64,000 bases of DNA from Acetobacter aceti. Lineage in GTDB: Bacteria > Pseudomonadota > Alphaproteobacteria > Acetobacterales > Acetobacteraceae. Each line of letters starts with the position of its first letter. The first letter of the stretch is position 1. The stretch lies in assembly GCF_002005445.1 (NCBI RefSeq), contig NZ_CP014692.1:1426001-1490000 (forward strand). Reading direction: 5' to 3'. The notes under the pieces are model-generated. The model was not told the DNA's origin. It saw only the letters and a program-made list of their open reading frames with translations, and ran no database searches. The translations under genes and the position numbers were made by a program. Below, piece after piece: positions 17,118-26,879 of this stretch.

Positions 17118-19193
17118 TCACCCGTCAATCTGGCTGAAATCCGCAATCAGACGCGTCATCCGCACCAGTTCCGACAACAGCTTCAGACGATTGCCACGCA
17201 CCTGCGCATCGTCGGCATTGACTGTCACTTTGTCGAAGAACGTGTCCAGCACGGAGCGCAGGCTGGCAGCCTCGCGCATTGCATCGGAGTAGTGTTCTTC
17301 TCCAAAGGCCGTTTCAACCTTGGGAATGACCGCACCCAGCGCATTGGCCAGAGCAATTTCCTCTTCCTGCGTATAGAGCGAGGCATCCGGCGTGCCCTCG
17401 TGCGGGCCGTCCTTCTTGTCCTCGATCCGCAGGATATTCGCGGCACGCTTGGTCGCGGCGAGCAGGTTCCTGCCGTCTTCCGTCGCCAGCATGGAGGCCA
17501 GCGCCTCCGTGCGGGCCAGCAGACGAACGATATCGCTGTCTGTATTCCCGACCGATATGGCGGCGAGAATGTCGTGACGTGCGCCCTCGCTACGAAGCTG
17601 CACACGCAGACGTTCGGCGATGAAGCCGGGCAGAAGATCCAGATCAGGCGCGTTCTGAAGGGCAGGGGGCAGAGCCTCGGACGCCTTTACAAACAGCGCG
17701 ACCAGATCAAGGCGCAGACTGTTGGTGCGGATCAGATTGATGATTCCCAGAGCCGCACGACGCAGGCCATACGGGTCGCCGGAACCGCTCGGCTTTGCAC
17801 CGACAGCGAAGAACCCGACCAGCATGTCAAACCGGTCAGCCAGCGCCAGAGCGATGGAAACAGGAGCCGTCGGCACGCTGTCAGCAGGACCGCGCGGCAT
17901 ATACTGCTCGGCAATAGCAGTGCTGACATCCTCAGGCTCATGGTCATGACGGGCGTAATAACCGCCCATTACGCCCTGCAACTCAGGGAACTCACCAACC
18001 ATGCCGGTGGAGAGATCGCTCTTGCTCAGCAGCGCGGCACGAGCAGCGTGGGCCGGGTTGGCTCCCACCATCGGCGCGATGATTTCCGCCAGACGCACAA
18101 GCCGCTTCACCCGTTCGCCCTGACTGCCCAGATCGGCATGGAACGTGACACGGTCGAGGCCCGCAACGCGTGACTCAAGTGTCTGCTTGCGATCCAGATC
18201 CCAGAAGTGACGCGCATCGGAGAAGCGCGCGCGAAGCACGCGCTCGTTGCCGGCAATGACCTGTGCGCCGCCGTCAGTCGGCTCAATGTTCGCCACGAAC
18301 GCGAAGCGCGGAGCGGCGGTGCCGTCGCTGTGACGCAGAGCGAAGTAGCGCTGGTTCACACGCATGGAAACCTGCATCACCTCGGCAGGCAGTTCCATGA
18401 ACGTCTCGTCGATACGACCCAGCAGCGGCACGGGCCATTCGACCAGTCCGGCCACCTCGTCCACCAGCCCGGCGTCGGGAGCGATGTTCAGCCCTTCCTG
18501 TCCGGCCAGATCGTTGATGCCTTTGACGATGGCCTGACGACGGTCAGACGCTTCGATCATCACGCGACGGCTGTTCAGCCCTTCGCGCCAGTCCGCGACA
18601 CCCTTGACCGCAAACGGCTCGGCGCGTGTGGAGCCAACCGGGAAGAAGCGGTGTCCTTCCGTAAGGTTACTGCCTGTCAGGCCGTGACCGGTATCCGTGT
18701 CCGTCGCCAGTGAGAACGGCACGACCGTTCCGTCCAGAATGCACAGGATACGACGCAGCGGACGCACCCATGTAAAGCTGCTGCCCGTGCCCCAGCGCAT
18801 GGACTTCGGCCAGGGGAACTGGCGCAGGATTTCGGGCAGACGCTCGGCCAGAGACACTTCGGCGGACACGGCAGGCGTTGCACAGTTCAGTACCCAGAAG
18901 CCGTTTTCCAGAACCAGATCGTCCTTGCTCACACCATGTTTACGCGTGAACCCGGCCAGCGCCTGTTCCGGCGCACCGTCACGCGGACCACGCTCGGCCA
19001 CGGTCTCGGCGGGGACTTCCGTGTTCAACTGGCAGGTCAGGGCAATCCGACGAGGACCGGTAAAGGTTTTCACCTCACGCGGATTGAGAGCGGCGAAGGC
19101 TTTTCCGAACAGACGGGCCAGATCCTCGCCCGCCGTTTCCTGCATACGGGCCGGGATTTCTTCCGAGAGAAGTTCGAGCAGAAGTTCAGCCAT
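17118..19193 (-). CDS. glyS: Glycyl-tRNA synthetase beta subunit
   Basis: 691 residues, the usual length. The start MAELLLELLSEEIPARMQ is the conserved beginning of bacterial beta subunits, with RVNQRYFALR and the HD-like and C-terminal anticodon-binding parts further on. With GlyQ it forms the alpha2-beta2 enzyme that charges tRNA-Gly in the cytoplasm. It starts 3 bases after glyQ ends, so the two are co-translated. Confidence 0.97.
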   Translation of the reverse strand: MAELLLELLSEEIPARMQETAGEDLARLFGKAFAALNPREVKTFTGPRRIALTCQLNTEVPAETVAERGPRDGAPEQALAGFTRKHGVSKDDLVLENGFWVLNCATPAVSAEVSLAERLPEILRQFPWPKSMRWGTGSSFTWVRPLRRILCILDGTVVPFSLATDTDTGHGLTGSNLTEGHRFFPVGSTRAEPFAVKGVADWREGLNSRRVMIEASDRRQAIVKGINDLAGQEGLNIAPDAGLVDEVAGLVEWPVPLLGRIDETFMELPAEVMQVSMRVNQRYFALRHSDGTAAPRFAFVANIEPTDGGAQVIAGNERVLRARFSDARHFWDLDRKQTLESRVAGLDRVTFHADLGSQGERVKRLVRLAEIIAPMVGANPAHAARAALLSKSDLSTGMVGEFPELQGVMGGYYARHDHEPEDVSTAIAEQYMPRGPADSVPTAPVSIALALADRFDMLVGFFAVGAKPSGSGDPYGLRRAALGIINLIRTNSLRLDLVALFVKASEALPPALQNAPDLDLLPGFIAERLRVQLRSEGARHDILAAISVGNTDSDIVRLLARTEALASMLATEDGRNLLAATKRAANILRIEDKKDGPHEGTPDASLYTQEEEIALANALGAVIPKVETAFGEEHYSDAMREAASLRSVLDTFFDKVTVNADDAQVRGNRLKLLSELVRMTRLIADFSQIDG

Positions 19194-19196
19194 GAC

Positions 19197-20099
19197 TCAG
19201 CCCTCCACCTTCTTTGTGGCGACTTCTTCGGCCAGCCAGGTTTCACAGCAGAGTTTCGCCAGCGTGCGGACGCGACCGATATAGGAAGCGCGCTCGCTCA
19301 CGCTGATAACGCCGCGCGCATCGAGCAGGTTGAACAGGTGGCTGGCTTTCAGGCACTGATCGTAAGCAGGCTGGGCCACACCGGCTTCCGCCAGCGCCAC
19401 GGACTCTTTTTCAGCGTCGATGAAGTGGCGATGCAGCATCTCCGTGTTCGCCAGTTCAAAGTTATGCCGCGAGTAATCGCGCTCGGCCCGCAGGAACACG
19501 TCGCCATACTTCAGCCCCGCGTCGTTGAAGGCGAGGTCATAGACGTTCTCGACGCCCTGCACATACATGGCGAGGCGCTCAAGTCCGTAGGTCAGTTCCG
19601 TAGACGGCACCGACACAGGAATACCGCCGACCTGCTGGAAGTAGGTGAACTGCGTCACTTCCATGCCGTCACACCAGACTTCCCAGCCGAGACCCCATGC
19701 GCCGATGGTCGGGTTCTCCCAGTCATCCTCGACAAAACGGATGTCGTGCAGATCCGGGTCGATCCCGATGGCGCGGTAGCTCTCCAGCAGAAGTTGCTGA
19801 CTCTCTTCCGGCGTCGGCTTCAGCAGCACCTGATACTGGTAATAATGCTGGAGCCGGTTCGGGTTCTCGCCATAGCGTCCGTCGGAAGGACGGCGGGACG
19901 GCTGCACATAGGCGGCCTTCCACGGCGTATCGCCCAACGCCCGCAGCGTGGTGTGCGGGGAGAGCGTGCCCGCGCCGACCTCGATGTCGTAGGGCTGAAG
20001 GATGGCGCACCCTTGGGCCGACCAGAAGCGATGGAGGGTCAGGATCAGATCCTGAAACGACAGGGGTTTGCCGGTAGGGCGAGGGGACGCCGGGTCCAT
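19197..20099 (-). CDS. glyQ: Glycyl-tRNA synthetase alpha subunit
   Basis: 300 residues from the ATG at 20099 ([20 protein letters not shown]); the frame stays open upstream to 20354 but that part is not family-like. Class II catalytic core: [39 protein letters not shown], and [24 protein letters not shown] blocks. Catalytic subunit partnering GlyS. It heads the glyQS operon. Confidence 0.97.
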   Translation of the reverse strand: MDPASPRPTGKPLSFQDLILTLHRFWSAQGCAILQPYDIEVGAGTLSPHTTLRALGDTPWKAAYVQPSRRPSDGRYGENPNRLQHYYQYQVLLKPTPEESQQLLLESYRAIGIDPDLHDIRFVEDDWENPTIGAWGLGWEVWCDGMEVTQFTYFQQVGGIPVSVPSTELTYGLERLAMYVQGVENVYDLAFNDAGLKYGDVFLRAERDYSRHNFELANTEMLHRHFIDAEKESVALAEAGVAQPAYDQCLKASHLFNLLDARGVISVSERASYIGRVRTLAKLCCETWLAEEVATKKVEG

Positions 20100-20283
20100 G
20101 GGACTTAACAAGCTCCGCTTATATGCAGGGGCGGGCACCATACAGTGATGAAGCCCGGACGGAAAGAAAGGAGCCGGAGGGGACCGTCGTGCGTTACGGG
20201 AATGACGGCTCGCGGGGCTGTTTCTTGTCTCGGAGGTCATTGGCGGGCAAGACGGATACGAACAAAAGAAAGAGACAGTGCCG

Positions 20284-21912
20284 ATGAAGCGCTTCTTCAA
20301 CTCCCGAGAAACTCTGGTGACGGAATCGCTCGACGGCCTGTTGCGCTCTTCCATGGGGCAGCATCTCTGCCGCCTCGACGGCTATCCCGAGATCAAGGTT
20401 GTCCTGCGTAAAGAACGCAATCCGGAGCATGTGGCGATCATCTCGGGCGGTGGCTCCGGCCACGAACCGGCCCATGCGGGTTTTGTCGGGGAGGGGATGC
20501 TGGACGCGGCAGTGTGTGGCTCCGTGTTCGCTTCGCCCGGTGTCGATGCCGTACTGGCCGCGATTCTGGCCGTCTCGGGAAAAGCCGGATGTCTGCTGGT
20601 CATCAAGAGCTATACCGGAGACCGCCTGAACTTCACGCTGGCCGCCGAGCAGGCCCGCGACATGGGTATTCCTGTCGAGACGGTCATCGTGGGCGACGAT
20701 ATCGCTCTCCCTGACAGTCGTTTTCCGCGTGGGCTTGCCGGAACCGTGCTGGTCCAGAAGATTGCCGGTCATGCGGCGTCACAGGGCGAGCCGCTGGATG
20801 TCGTGGCCCGAAAGGCGCGGGAGGCCGCAGAGAAAATTGCGTCGATCGGTCTCTCCCTGACGGACTGTAACGCCTACGACACCGCGCATAAAACCCGTCT
20901 GGACGACACTCAGGCCGAACTCGGTCTGGGCATTCACGGCGAGCCGGGCGCCCAGCAGATCGACGTCGCCAAAGCGGACAACCTCATGGCGCAGGCGGCG
21001 GCCGCGCTTCAGAAGGCGCTTTCTGGTGGTGAAAAGAAATACGCCCTGCTGCTCAACATGCTCGGCAGCATCCCGCCTGTTGAAATGACGCTGCTGCTCG
21101 AAGCCTTCGCCAAAACACCCCTCGCGCAAAAGGTCGAACTCATCATCGGGCCAGCGCCCGTCATGACGGCACTGGATATGAACGGCTTTTCGCTGACCGT
21201 CATTGAACTGACTGACGACATCACCAAGGCGCTGAAGGCGTCCGTCGAGCCGCCCGCATGGCCCGGTGTCGCGACTTTCGGCAAACCCGCCCTCCGCAAG
21301 ATGCCCGCGCTTCCGGAAACCTTTGAAGTCGCGGCCTCCTCCAGCCCGCAACTGGAAGCTCTGATGCGTACGGGGGCCGAAGCCCTGATCGAAAATGCTG
21401 ACAGTCTCAACGCGCTTGACGCCAAGATCGGCGATGGCGACGCAGGCTCGACCTTTGCCGAAGCCGCAAAGGAAATCCTCAATGCGCTGGACCGTCTGCC
21501 TCTCGCTGACCCGCACGCGCTGTTCGGCACCATCGGGCGCGTGCTGACCCGTCACACTGGCGGTTCCAGCGGGGCTCTTCTGTCGGTTCTGTTCTCGACA
21601 GCAGGCCGCAGCACGTCATCATGGGCCGTGGCGCTACAGGAAGGGCTGGAGGCCATGCAGACACTGGGAGGCGCGAAGCCGGGTGACCGGACCATGATCG
21701 ACGCGATTGATCCGGCTCTGAAAGCGCTGGCTGATGGCGGCTCGATCAGAGACGCGGCAGCAGCGGCCCGCAAGGGCGCCGACGCCACCAGAAAGATGGG
21801 CAAGGCTCACGCCGGACGCGCGTCCTACGTGCCGGAGAGCCAGATGAACGACGTGCCGGACCCCGGCGCGGAGGCGATCGCCCGGTTGCTGGAAGCCATG
21901 TCTGCATCGTGA
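20284..21912 (+). CDS. Dihydroxyacetone kinase, fused DhaK-DhaL (ATP type)
   Basis: 542 residues from the ATG at 20284. The DhaK half has [14 protein letters not shown] (54-67) and the substrate-binding His218 in LGIHGEPG; the DhaL half has [13 protein letters not shown] (378-390), whose aspartates bind Mg-ATP. One-chain fusion means direct ATP use, as in Citrobacter and yeast, not the PTS-driven three-subunit system. It phosphorylates dihydroxyacetone to feed the triose pool, sensible in a bacterium that oxidises glycerol. The next gene follows after a 55-base gap with a small hairpin (TTCCCG/CGGGAA). Confidence 0.95.
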   Translation: MKRFFNSRETLVTESLDGLLRSSMGQHLCRLDGYPEIKVVLRKERNPEHVAIISGGGSGHEPAHAGFVGEGMLDAAVCGSVFASPGVDAVLAAILAVSGKAGCLLVIKSYTGDRLNFTLAAEQARDMGIPVETVIVGDDIALPDSRFPRGLAGTVLVQKIAGHAASQGEPLDVVARKAREAAEKIASIGLSLTDCNAYDTAHKTRLDDTQAELGLGIHGEPGAQQIDVAKADNLMAQAAAALQKALSGGEKKYALLLNMLGSIPPVEMTLLLEAFAKTPLAQKVELIIGPAPVMTALDMNGFSLTVIELTDDITKALKASVEPPAWPGVATFGKPALRKMPALPETFEVAASSSPQLEALMRTGAEALIENADSLNALDAKIGDGDAGSTFAEAAKEILNALDRLPLADPHALFGTIGRVLTRHTGGSSGALLSVLFSTAGRSTSSWAVALQEGLEAMQTLGGAKPGDRTMIDAIDPALKALADGGSIRDAAAAARKGADATRKMGKAHAGRASYVPESQMNDVPDPGAEAIARLLEAMSAS

Positions 21913-21967
21913 TGATTGAAGAAGGATTCCCGCTGTTTCGGGAACCCCGTTGCCAGAGGCATGAAGT

Positions 21968-22441
21968 ATGAGTCTTGAATCCGTTAAAGCCTTTTTTGTC
22001 GCCAACGCGCCCGACGTGGAGATCATCGATCAGGGCGCGAGCACGGCGACGGTCCCTCTGGCGGCTCAGGCGCTGGGCGTAAAGGAAGGCCAGATCGCCA
22101 AGACACTGGCCATCAAGGTGGGCGAGGAGCGGGTTCTTGTCGTCATGGCCGGAGATGCACGCCTCGATAACCGCAAGACCAAGGCCGCGTTTGGCGCACG
22201 CCCCAGAATGCTCCCCGCCGAGGAGGTTCTGGAACTGACCAGTCATCCCGTCGGCGGTGTATGCCCGTTCGGTCTGCCGCAGCCGATGAAAGTCTATTGC
22301 GACATCTCACTGAAAGCGTTTGACGAGGTGTATCCGGCGGCAGGTTCGCTAACGAGTTCGGTAAGGCTGACACCGGGGCGAGTGGCGGAACTGGTTGATG
22401 CGGGGTGGGTGGATGTGAGTCAGGATGTGGTCGTGGAGTGA
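21968..22441 (+). CDS. YbaK/EbsC-type aminoacyl-tRNA deacylase
   Basis: 157 residues, a single YbaK/ProX editing domain: IAKTLAIKVGEERVLVVMAG near the start, the Lys-containing DARLDNRKTKAAFG, and HPVGGVCPFGLP in the middle, with VRLTPGRVAEL at the end. Members hydrolyse mischarged tRNA such as Cys-tRNA(Pro) in trans. Its exact substrate in this subgroup is uncertain. Probably co-transcribed with the dihydroxyacetone kinase but unrelated in function. Confidence 0.88.
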   Translation: MSLESVKAFFVANAPDVEIIDQGASTATVPLAAQALGVKEGQIAKTLAIKVGEERVLVVMAGDARLDNRKTKAAFGARPRMLPAEEVLELTSHPVGGVCPFGLPQPMKVYCDISLKAFDEVYPAAGSLTSSVRLTPGRVAELVDAGWVDVSQDVVVE

Positions 22442-22663
22442 GGGGTAGATAAGGTCTGCTTCAAAAGACGATTATACCATTTGTAGGTATGTCTGCTTTC
22501 GCTCTACTTTATGAAGGCAAAAACATCTGAGCGGAAGTTTCTGCAGTAGACGGTCCGTAAGATTCCCTCGGCGGGCATGGAATGCGTCTTCGACATAGAA
22601 ACAGGCTCGGCCGAAATGCGAGGGCTAAGCAGAGTAAGAGGGTTCGGCAATCACAACAAAATA

Positions 22664-23038
22664 TTATACATCAGGTGTTATCAGCTTGGTCCCATTTTTC
22701 AAAATGGCCCATCCTGTTTTATAAAGTAAATAGCAAAAGAAATCATTATCTGATAGAGGATTTTTTTCAGGAAGGTTGTTATTGTGTGTTATAAAATTCC
22801 CTAATATTCTACGAGAAACTACGAATGGAGAGTCCCCAGAAAACTTAGCTATCTTTTTCTCAACGTCGTATTCTACTATAAGATTTTTCTGAATGGCAAA
22901 CTCAAAAAAATCTACAAGATTTTTTATAGCTTCTGATGTGTGAATATTATTTTCTACATCGGAATTAATGTCGTTCCATATGCCATATAAATTATTTCCA
23001 TCTAAATATTTTAATGCTTCAGAAAATTTCTCTGACAT
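22664..23038 (-). CDS. Small acidic protein, DUF596/immunity-like
   Basis: 124 residues, acidic, no signal peptide or membrane segment. The layout (LYGIWNDINSDVEN near the start, a central KNLIVEYDVEKK, and a tail with WAILKNGTKL) resembles the DUF596 group found as orphan or contact-dependent-inhibition immunity proteins. The resemblance is from memory of the pattern and is weak. It is very AT-rich, sits alone between housekeeping genes, and no toxin gene adjoins it. Gaps on both sides (22442-22663, 23039-23259) hold nothing recognisable. Confidence 0.6.
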   Translation of the reverse strand: MSEKFSEALKYLDGNNLYGIWNDINSDVENNIHTSEAIKNLVDFFEFAIQKNLIVEYDVEKKIAKFSGDSPFVVSRRILGNFITHNNNLPEKNPLSDNDFFCYLLYKTGWAILKNGTKLITPDV

Positions 23039-23259
23039 TTCTCACCTAAAAAATTGAGTTTTGTTTCTCGTGCTCCTTTTGCAACCTATTTTTTATCTCT
23101 AATTTTTCGAGTGTCTGTTTGTCGAAATCCCTTAATTATGTTGCAAAACATAATTTAGTTTTTATGAATACACAGGATCTTTTCCCCTCCCAAAAGTGGA
23201 CTATTTATAGATAACATCAGATATTTTAAGCATAAAATCGTTCAAAGCTTTTAGTGCGA

Positions 23260-23805
23260 TCAGCTTTCATCGGACCTTTTCTGCAAACCCGCAAAAACCT
23301 TCCGCATCTTCACAACCTTCGGCGCAACAACAACCTGACAATACCCATTGTCAGGATTACGCCTGAAATAGTCATCATGTTCCGCTTCCGCTGGCCAGAA
23401 TGTGGTCAGCGGTTCGATCTGCGTAACCAACGGCGCATTCCACAGGCCCGACTGTTCGATTTCCTGCCTGACAGCTTCCGCCGTTGCACGCTGTTCTTCA
23501 CTGGTCCAGAAAATGACCGACCGATACTGGGTGCCTCTGTCATTCCCCTGCCGGTTCAGCGTGGTCGGATCGTGTAGCGTGAAGAAAATCCGCAAAAGCT
23601 GGGCATAGGAAATCACCGCCGGATCAAAGATGACTTCCACGACTTCCGCATGACCGGTGAGGCCAGAGCAGACCTCTTTATAAGTCGGGTTTTCGGTCTT
23701 GCCGCCCGCATAGCCGGACTGCACGCTCAGGACGCCGTTGATGGAGACCAGCACGGCCTCCACGCACCAGAAGCATCCTCCACCGAGTATCGCTGTTTCA
23801 GTCAT
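23260..23805 (-). CDS. msrA: Peptide methionine-S-sulfoxide reductase
   Basis: 181 residues. Catalytic GGCFWCVE (Cys11) at the N-terminus, SGYAGGKTENPTYKEVCSG, and a FFTLHDPTTLNRQGNDRGTQ-like block define MsrA. A Cys in NGYCQVVVAPK near the C-terminus can act as resolving cysteine. It repairs oxidised methionine with thioredoxin as reductant. A single-gene unit; the DNA upstream holds a large nested palindrome. Confidence 0.96.
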   Translation of the reverse strand: MTETAILGGGCFWCVEAVLVSINGVLSVQSGYAGGKTENPTYKEVCSGLTGHAEVVEVIFDPAVISYAQLLRIFFTLHDPTTLNRQGNDRGTQYRSVIFWTSEEQRATAEAVRQEIEQSGLWNAPLVTQIEPLTTFWPAEAEHDDYFRRNPDNGYCQVVVAPKVVKMRKVFAGLQKRSDES

Positions 23806-23942
23806 GGGGTGGTCCTGTCAGTTCATCCTGTGGAAGTCTGTCTTACCTTCAACCACATGCGGGCGACAGGGTTTCTCCGCCGCTCACACATAAGAGGAAA
23901 CCCGCAAAAACTATCACCCCACAACACCATGGTCTTAAACAT

Positions 23943-24022
23943 AAAAAGTTTTTGGTGAAGCTTTTTTCAAAAAGCTTCAAAGAACACCGCCTTTTTGAAA
24001 AAAGGCGGTACCCAAAACTTTT
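23943..24022. repeat. Nested palindromic repeat element (three stacked stems)
   Basis: About 80 bases between msrA and valS. Inner hairpin one: TGAAGCTTTTT/AAAAAGCTTCA (23956-23979). Inner hairpin two: ACCGCCTTTTT/AAAAAGGCGGT (23986-24009). Outer arms AAAAAGTTTTTGGT and ACCCAAAACTTTT also pair imperfectly, so the whole can fold as a cruciform. From memory similar elements are frequent in acetic acid bacterial genomes; this cannot be checked here. It would also terminate transcription on either strand. Confidence 0.75.
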
Positions 24023-24044
24023 ATCTGCTTAAGACACCCAGCAC

Positions 24045-26738
24045 TCACCCCAGACGGGCGAGTGCTGCCTTCAGGCGATCCCGATCACCCTGCTGGGTCA
24101 CCAGACGCTCGCGGGTTTCCTCAACAATCTCCGGTTTACCACGGGCGATGAAGTCCGCATTGCCCAGCTTGCGCTCGGTTTTCTCGATTTCACCTTCCGC
24201 CTTGTCCAGCTCCTTCGCCAACCGGGCGCGTTCAGCGTCCAGATCGATGATATCGGCAAGCGGCAGAACCAGCGTCGCTTCATCAAGCACCGCCTGAGCC
24301 GAGCCTTTCGGCACATCGCCGTCCAGAACGCCGATTTCGGAAACACGGGCCATACGGCCAATCGTTTCCCTCCAGCGTGTGGCGCGATCCTGCGTGGTGG
24401 CCGATGCATCCTTCAGCAGCACAGGCGACAGACGGGAAGGGGGCACATTCATTTCCGAACGCACAGTGCGGATTTCGGAAATAAAGCGTGTCAGCCAGTC
24501 GATTTCCTCAACAGCCGCCTCGGCTCCCGGCACGGTCACAGGAACCGGCCATTTAGCGCCCATAAGCTCGCCACGCGGACCATAGCCGAACTCGTGCCAG
24601 AGCGTGTCGGTGACAAACGGCATGATCGGCTGAAGCAGACGCAGGATCGTCTCCAGCACCCAGGCCGTGACGGCGCGCAGTTCGTCGGCTTCCGGCGTTG
24701 TGTCGCCCGAAAACAGCGGCTTGGTCAGTTCCAGATACCAGTCGCAGAAACGGTTCCAGACAAAGCGGTAGCAGGCACCAGCATATTCATCGAAACGATA
24801 GGCTTCGAGCGCGCTGGTCGCCTCGCTGATGGCCTTGGACGCTTCGAAGATGATCCAACGACCGAGCGGGCTCTGCACGGTCGAAGGATCGAAGCCCTCA
24901 ACCGGCTTCACCCCGTTCATCTCGCAGAAGCGCGAGGCATTCCACAGCTTGGTCACAAACGCACGATGATCTTCGACGCGCTTCGGGCCAAACTTCAGAT
25001 CACGCCCGACGCCGGTCAGCGCGCAGATGGTGAAACGGACCGCATCCGCGCCGTACTGGTCGAGCAGTTCCAGAGGGTCGATGCCGTTGCCCTTGCTCTT
25101 CGACATTTTCTGGCCACGCTCATCGCGCACCAGACCATGAATGAACACGGTGTGGAACGGCACATCCTTCATGAAGTGCAGACCCATCATCATCATCCGG
25201 GCGACCCAGAAGAAGATGATGTCGAAGCCGGTGACGAGCACATCGGTCGGATAATAGTGGGCCAGATCTGGCGTCTTTTCAGGCCAGCCGAGGGTGGAGA
25301 ACGGCCACAGGGCGGAGGAAAACCACGTGTCCAGCACGTCTTCATCCTGCGTCAGTTCGACATCTTCGCCGTAGTGCGCTTTCGCCTGCTGCTTGGCGTC
25401 GGCGTCGTCATATCCGACGAAAACGGCGCCATCCGGGCCATACCAGGCAGGGATACGATGCCCCCACCAAAGCTGGCGGGAGATGCACCAGGGCTGAATG
25501 TCCCGCATCCAGGCGAAGAACGTGTTTTCCCACTGGCGCGGCACGAAGGTGACATCGCCTTTCTCAACGGCTTCAATCGCCGGACCGGCGAGGGTCGCCG
25601 CATCGCAATACCACTGCGTCGTCAGGCGCGGCTCGACCACAGCGCCACCACGCTCGGCGTGCGGCACCTGATTGGTGTGCGGTTCGATCTCGACGAGGTA
25701 GCCCAGAGTCTCAAGCTCGGCGACAATGGCCTTGCGGGCGTCCTCGCGGGACATGCCTTCCAGAGCGCGTACGAAAGCAGGATCGGCCAGACCGTCAACG
25801 GTGTGAAGATCGTCTCCGATTTCCGCAAGCGTAACGGCAGCGCCTTCATCCAGCACTGTCAGCATCGGCAGATCATGACGCTTGCCGACTTCAAAGTCGT
25901 TGAAGTCATGCGCCGGGGTGATCTTGACCGCGCCAGTGCCTTTTTCCGGATCGGAATAGGTGTCGGCAACGATGGGAATACGCCGACCGGTCAGCGGCAG
26001 GACAACAAAACGTCCGACCAGAGCCTTGTAACGCTCGTCCTCGGGGTGCACGGCGACAGCCGTATCGCCCAGCATGGTCTCCGGACGGGTCGTGGCGACG
26101 ACAATGGATTCACCGTCAGAGTCCGCGACCGGATAGCGGATGTGCCAGAGATTACCGCGAACTTCCTTGTTCTCGACTTCAAGGTCGGAAATGGCGGTTC
26201 GGAAATGCGGGTCCCAGTTGACGAGGCGACGGTCACGATAGATCAGCTTGTCACGATACAACGAGACGAAGACTTCCTTGACGGCCTTGGACAGCCCGTC
26301 ATCCATGGTGAAGCGCTCGCGCGACCAGTCGAGGGACGAGCCGAGGCGGCGAAGCTGGCGGGTGATGCCGCTGCCGGATTCACCTTTCCATTTCCACACA
26401 CGGTTGAGGAACTCTTCGCGGCCAAGCGCCTGTCGCGTGGTGTTTTCGCCAGCCAACTGCCGCTCGACCACAAGCTGGGTCGCAATGCCCGCGTGGTCCG
26501 TGCCGGGCTGCCAGAGTGTGTCGCGCCCCTGCATGCGCTGCCAGCGGATCAGCGTGTCCTGCAACGTCATGGTCAGCGCATGCCCCATATGGAGCGTGCC
26601 GGTCACGTTGGGCGGCGGGATCATGATGGTGAAAGGCGTGGCCTTGCTGTTCGGATCGGCAGCGAACCGTCCCTCAGTTTCCCAGGTTTCGTAGAGCTGG
26701 GCTTCGGTGTCGGTCGCCTGAAACGTTTTGCTGAGCAT
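24045..26738 (-). CDS. valS: Valyl-tRNA synthetase
   Basis: 897 residues. HIGH-type motif TLHMGHAL (48-55) and KMSKS (544-548), editing domain between them, anticodon domain after about 620 and a C-terminal coiled coil (DLDAERARLAKELDKAEGEI) typical of ValS. Class I enzyme charging tRNA-Val. It lies 3' of the popZ-like gene, separated by a strong hairpin, an order also seen in Caulobacter. Confidence 0.97.
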   Translation of the reverse strand: MLSKTFQATDTEAQLYETWETEGRFAADPNSKATPFTIMIPPPNVTGTLHMGHALTMTLQDTLIRWQRMQGRDTLWQPGTDHAGIATQLVVERQLAGENTTRQALGREEFLNRVWKWKGESGSGITRQLRRLGSSLDWSRERFTMDDGLSKAVKEVFVSLYRDKLIYRDRRLVNWDPHFRTAISDLEVENKEVRGNLWHIRYPVADSDGESIVVATTRPETMLGDTAVAVHPEDERYKALVGRFVVLPLTGRRIPIVADTYSDPEKGTGAVKITPAHDFNDFEVGKRHDLPMLTVLDEGAAVTLAEIGDDLHTVDGLADPAFVRALEGMSREDARKAIVAELETLGYLVEIEPHTNQVPHAERGGAVVEPRLTTQWYCDAATLAGPAIEAVEKGDVTFVPRQWENTFFAWMRDIQPWCISRQLWWGHRIPAWYGPDGAVFVGYDDADAKQQAKAHYGEDVELTQDEDVLDTWFSSALWPFSTLGWPEKTPDLAHYYPTDVLVTGFDIIFFWVARMMMMGLHFMKDVPFHTVFIHGLVRDERGQKMSKSKGNGIDPLELLDQYGADAVRFTICALTGVGRDLKFGPKRVEDHRAFVTKLWNASRFCEMNGVKPVEGFDPSTVQSPLGRWIIFEASKAISEATSALEAYRFDEYAGACYRFVWNRFCDWYLELTKPLFSGDTTPEADELRAVTAWVLETILRLLQPIMPFVTDTLWHEFGYGPRGELMGAKWPVPVTVPGAEAAVEEIDWLTRFISEIRTVRSEMNVPPSRLSPVLLKDASATTQDRATRWRETIGRMARVSEIGVLDGDVPKGSAQAVLDEATLVLPLADIIDLDAERARLAKELDKAEGEIEKTERKLGNADFIARGKPEIVEETRERLVTQQGDRDRLKAALARLG

Positions 26739-26768
26739 CGCCTCTAACCAGATGGAAGGTGTTTGAAC

Positions 26769-26804
26769 AAAAAGAAACGCAGCGCTTGTGCCGCGCTGCG
26801 TTTC
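26769..26804 (-). terminator. Terminator between popZ-like gene and valS
   Basis: Perfect 12-bp stem GAAACGCAGCGC/GCGCTGCGTTTC with a 7-base loop, followed on the minus strand by TTTTT. It separates valS from the tolC-popZ transcript; valS must then start close to 26738-26770. Confidence 0.85.
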
Positions 26805-26879
26805 CTCATACCGCTTGGAGCGGGTTTCTGACCAGCCATCCCTGAACCGTTTCCGGTCGGTCAGGCCGGGTCAAAGGGA

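Noticed and set aside
24594-26747. 717-codon plus-strand ORF opposite valS
   Set aside because: Antisense mirror of a conserved GC-rich gene; no independent family signal.
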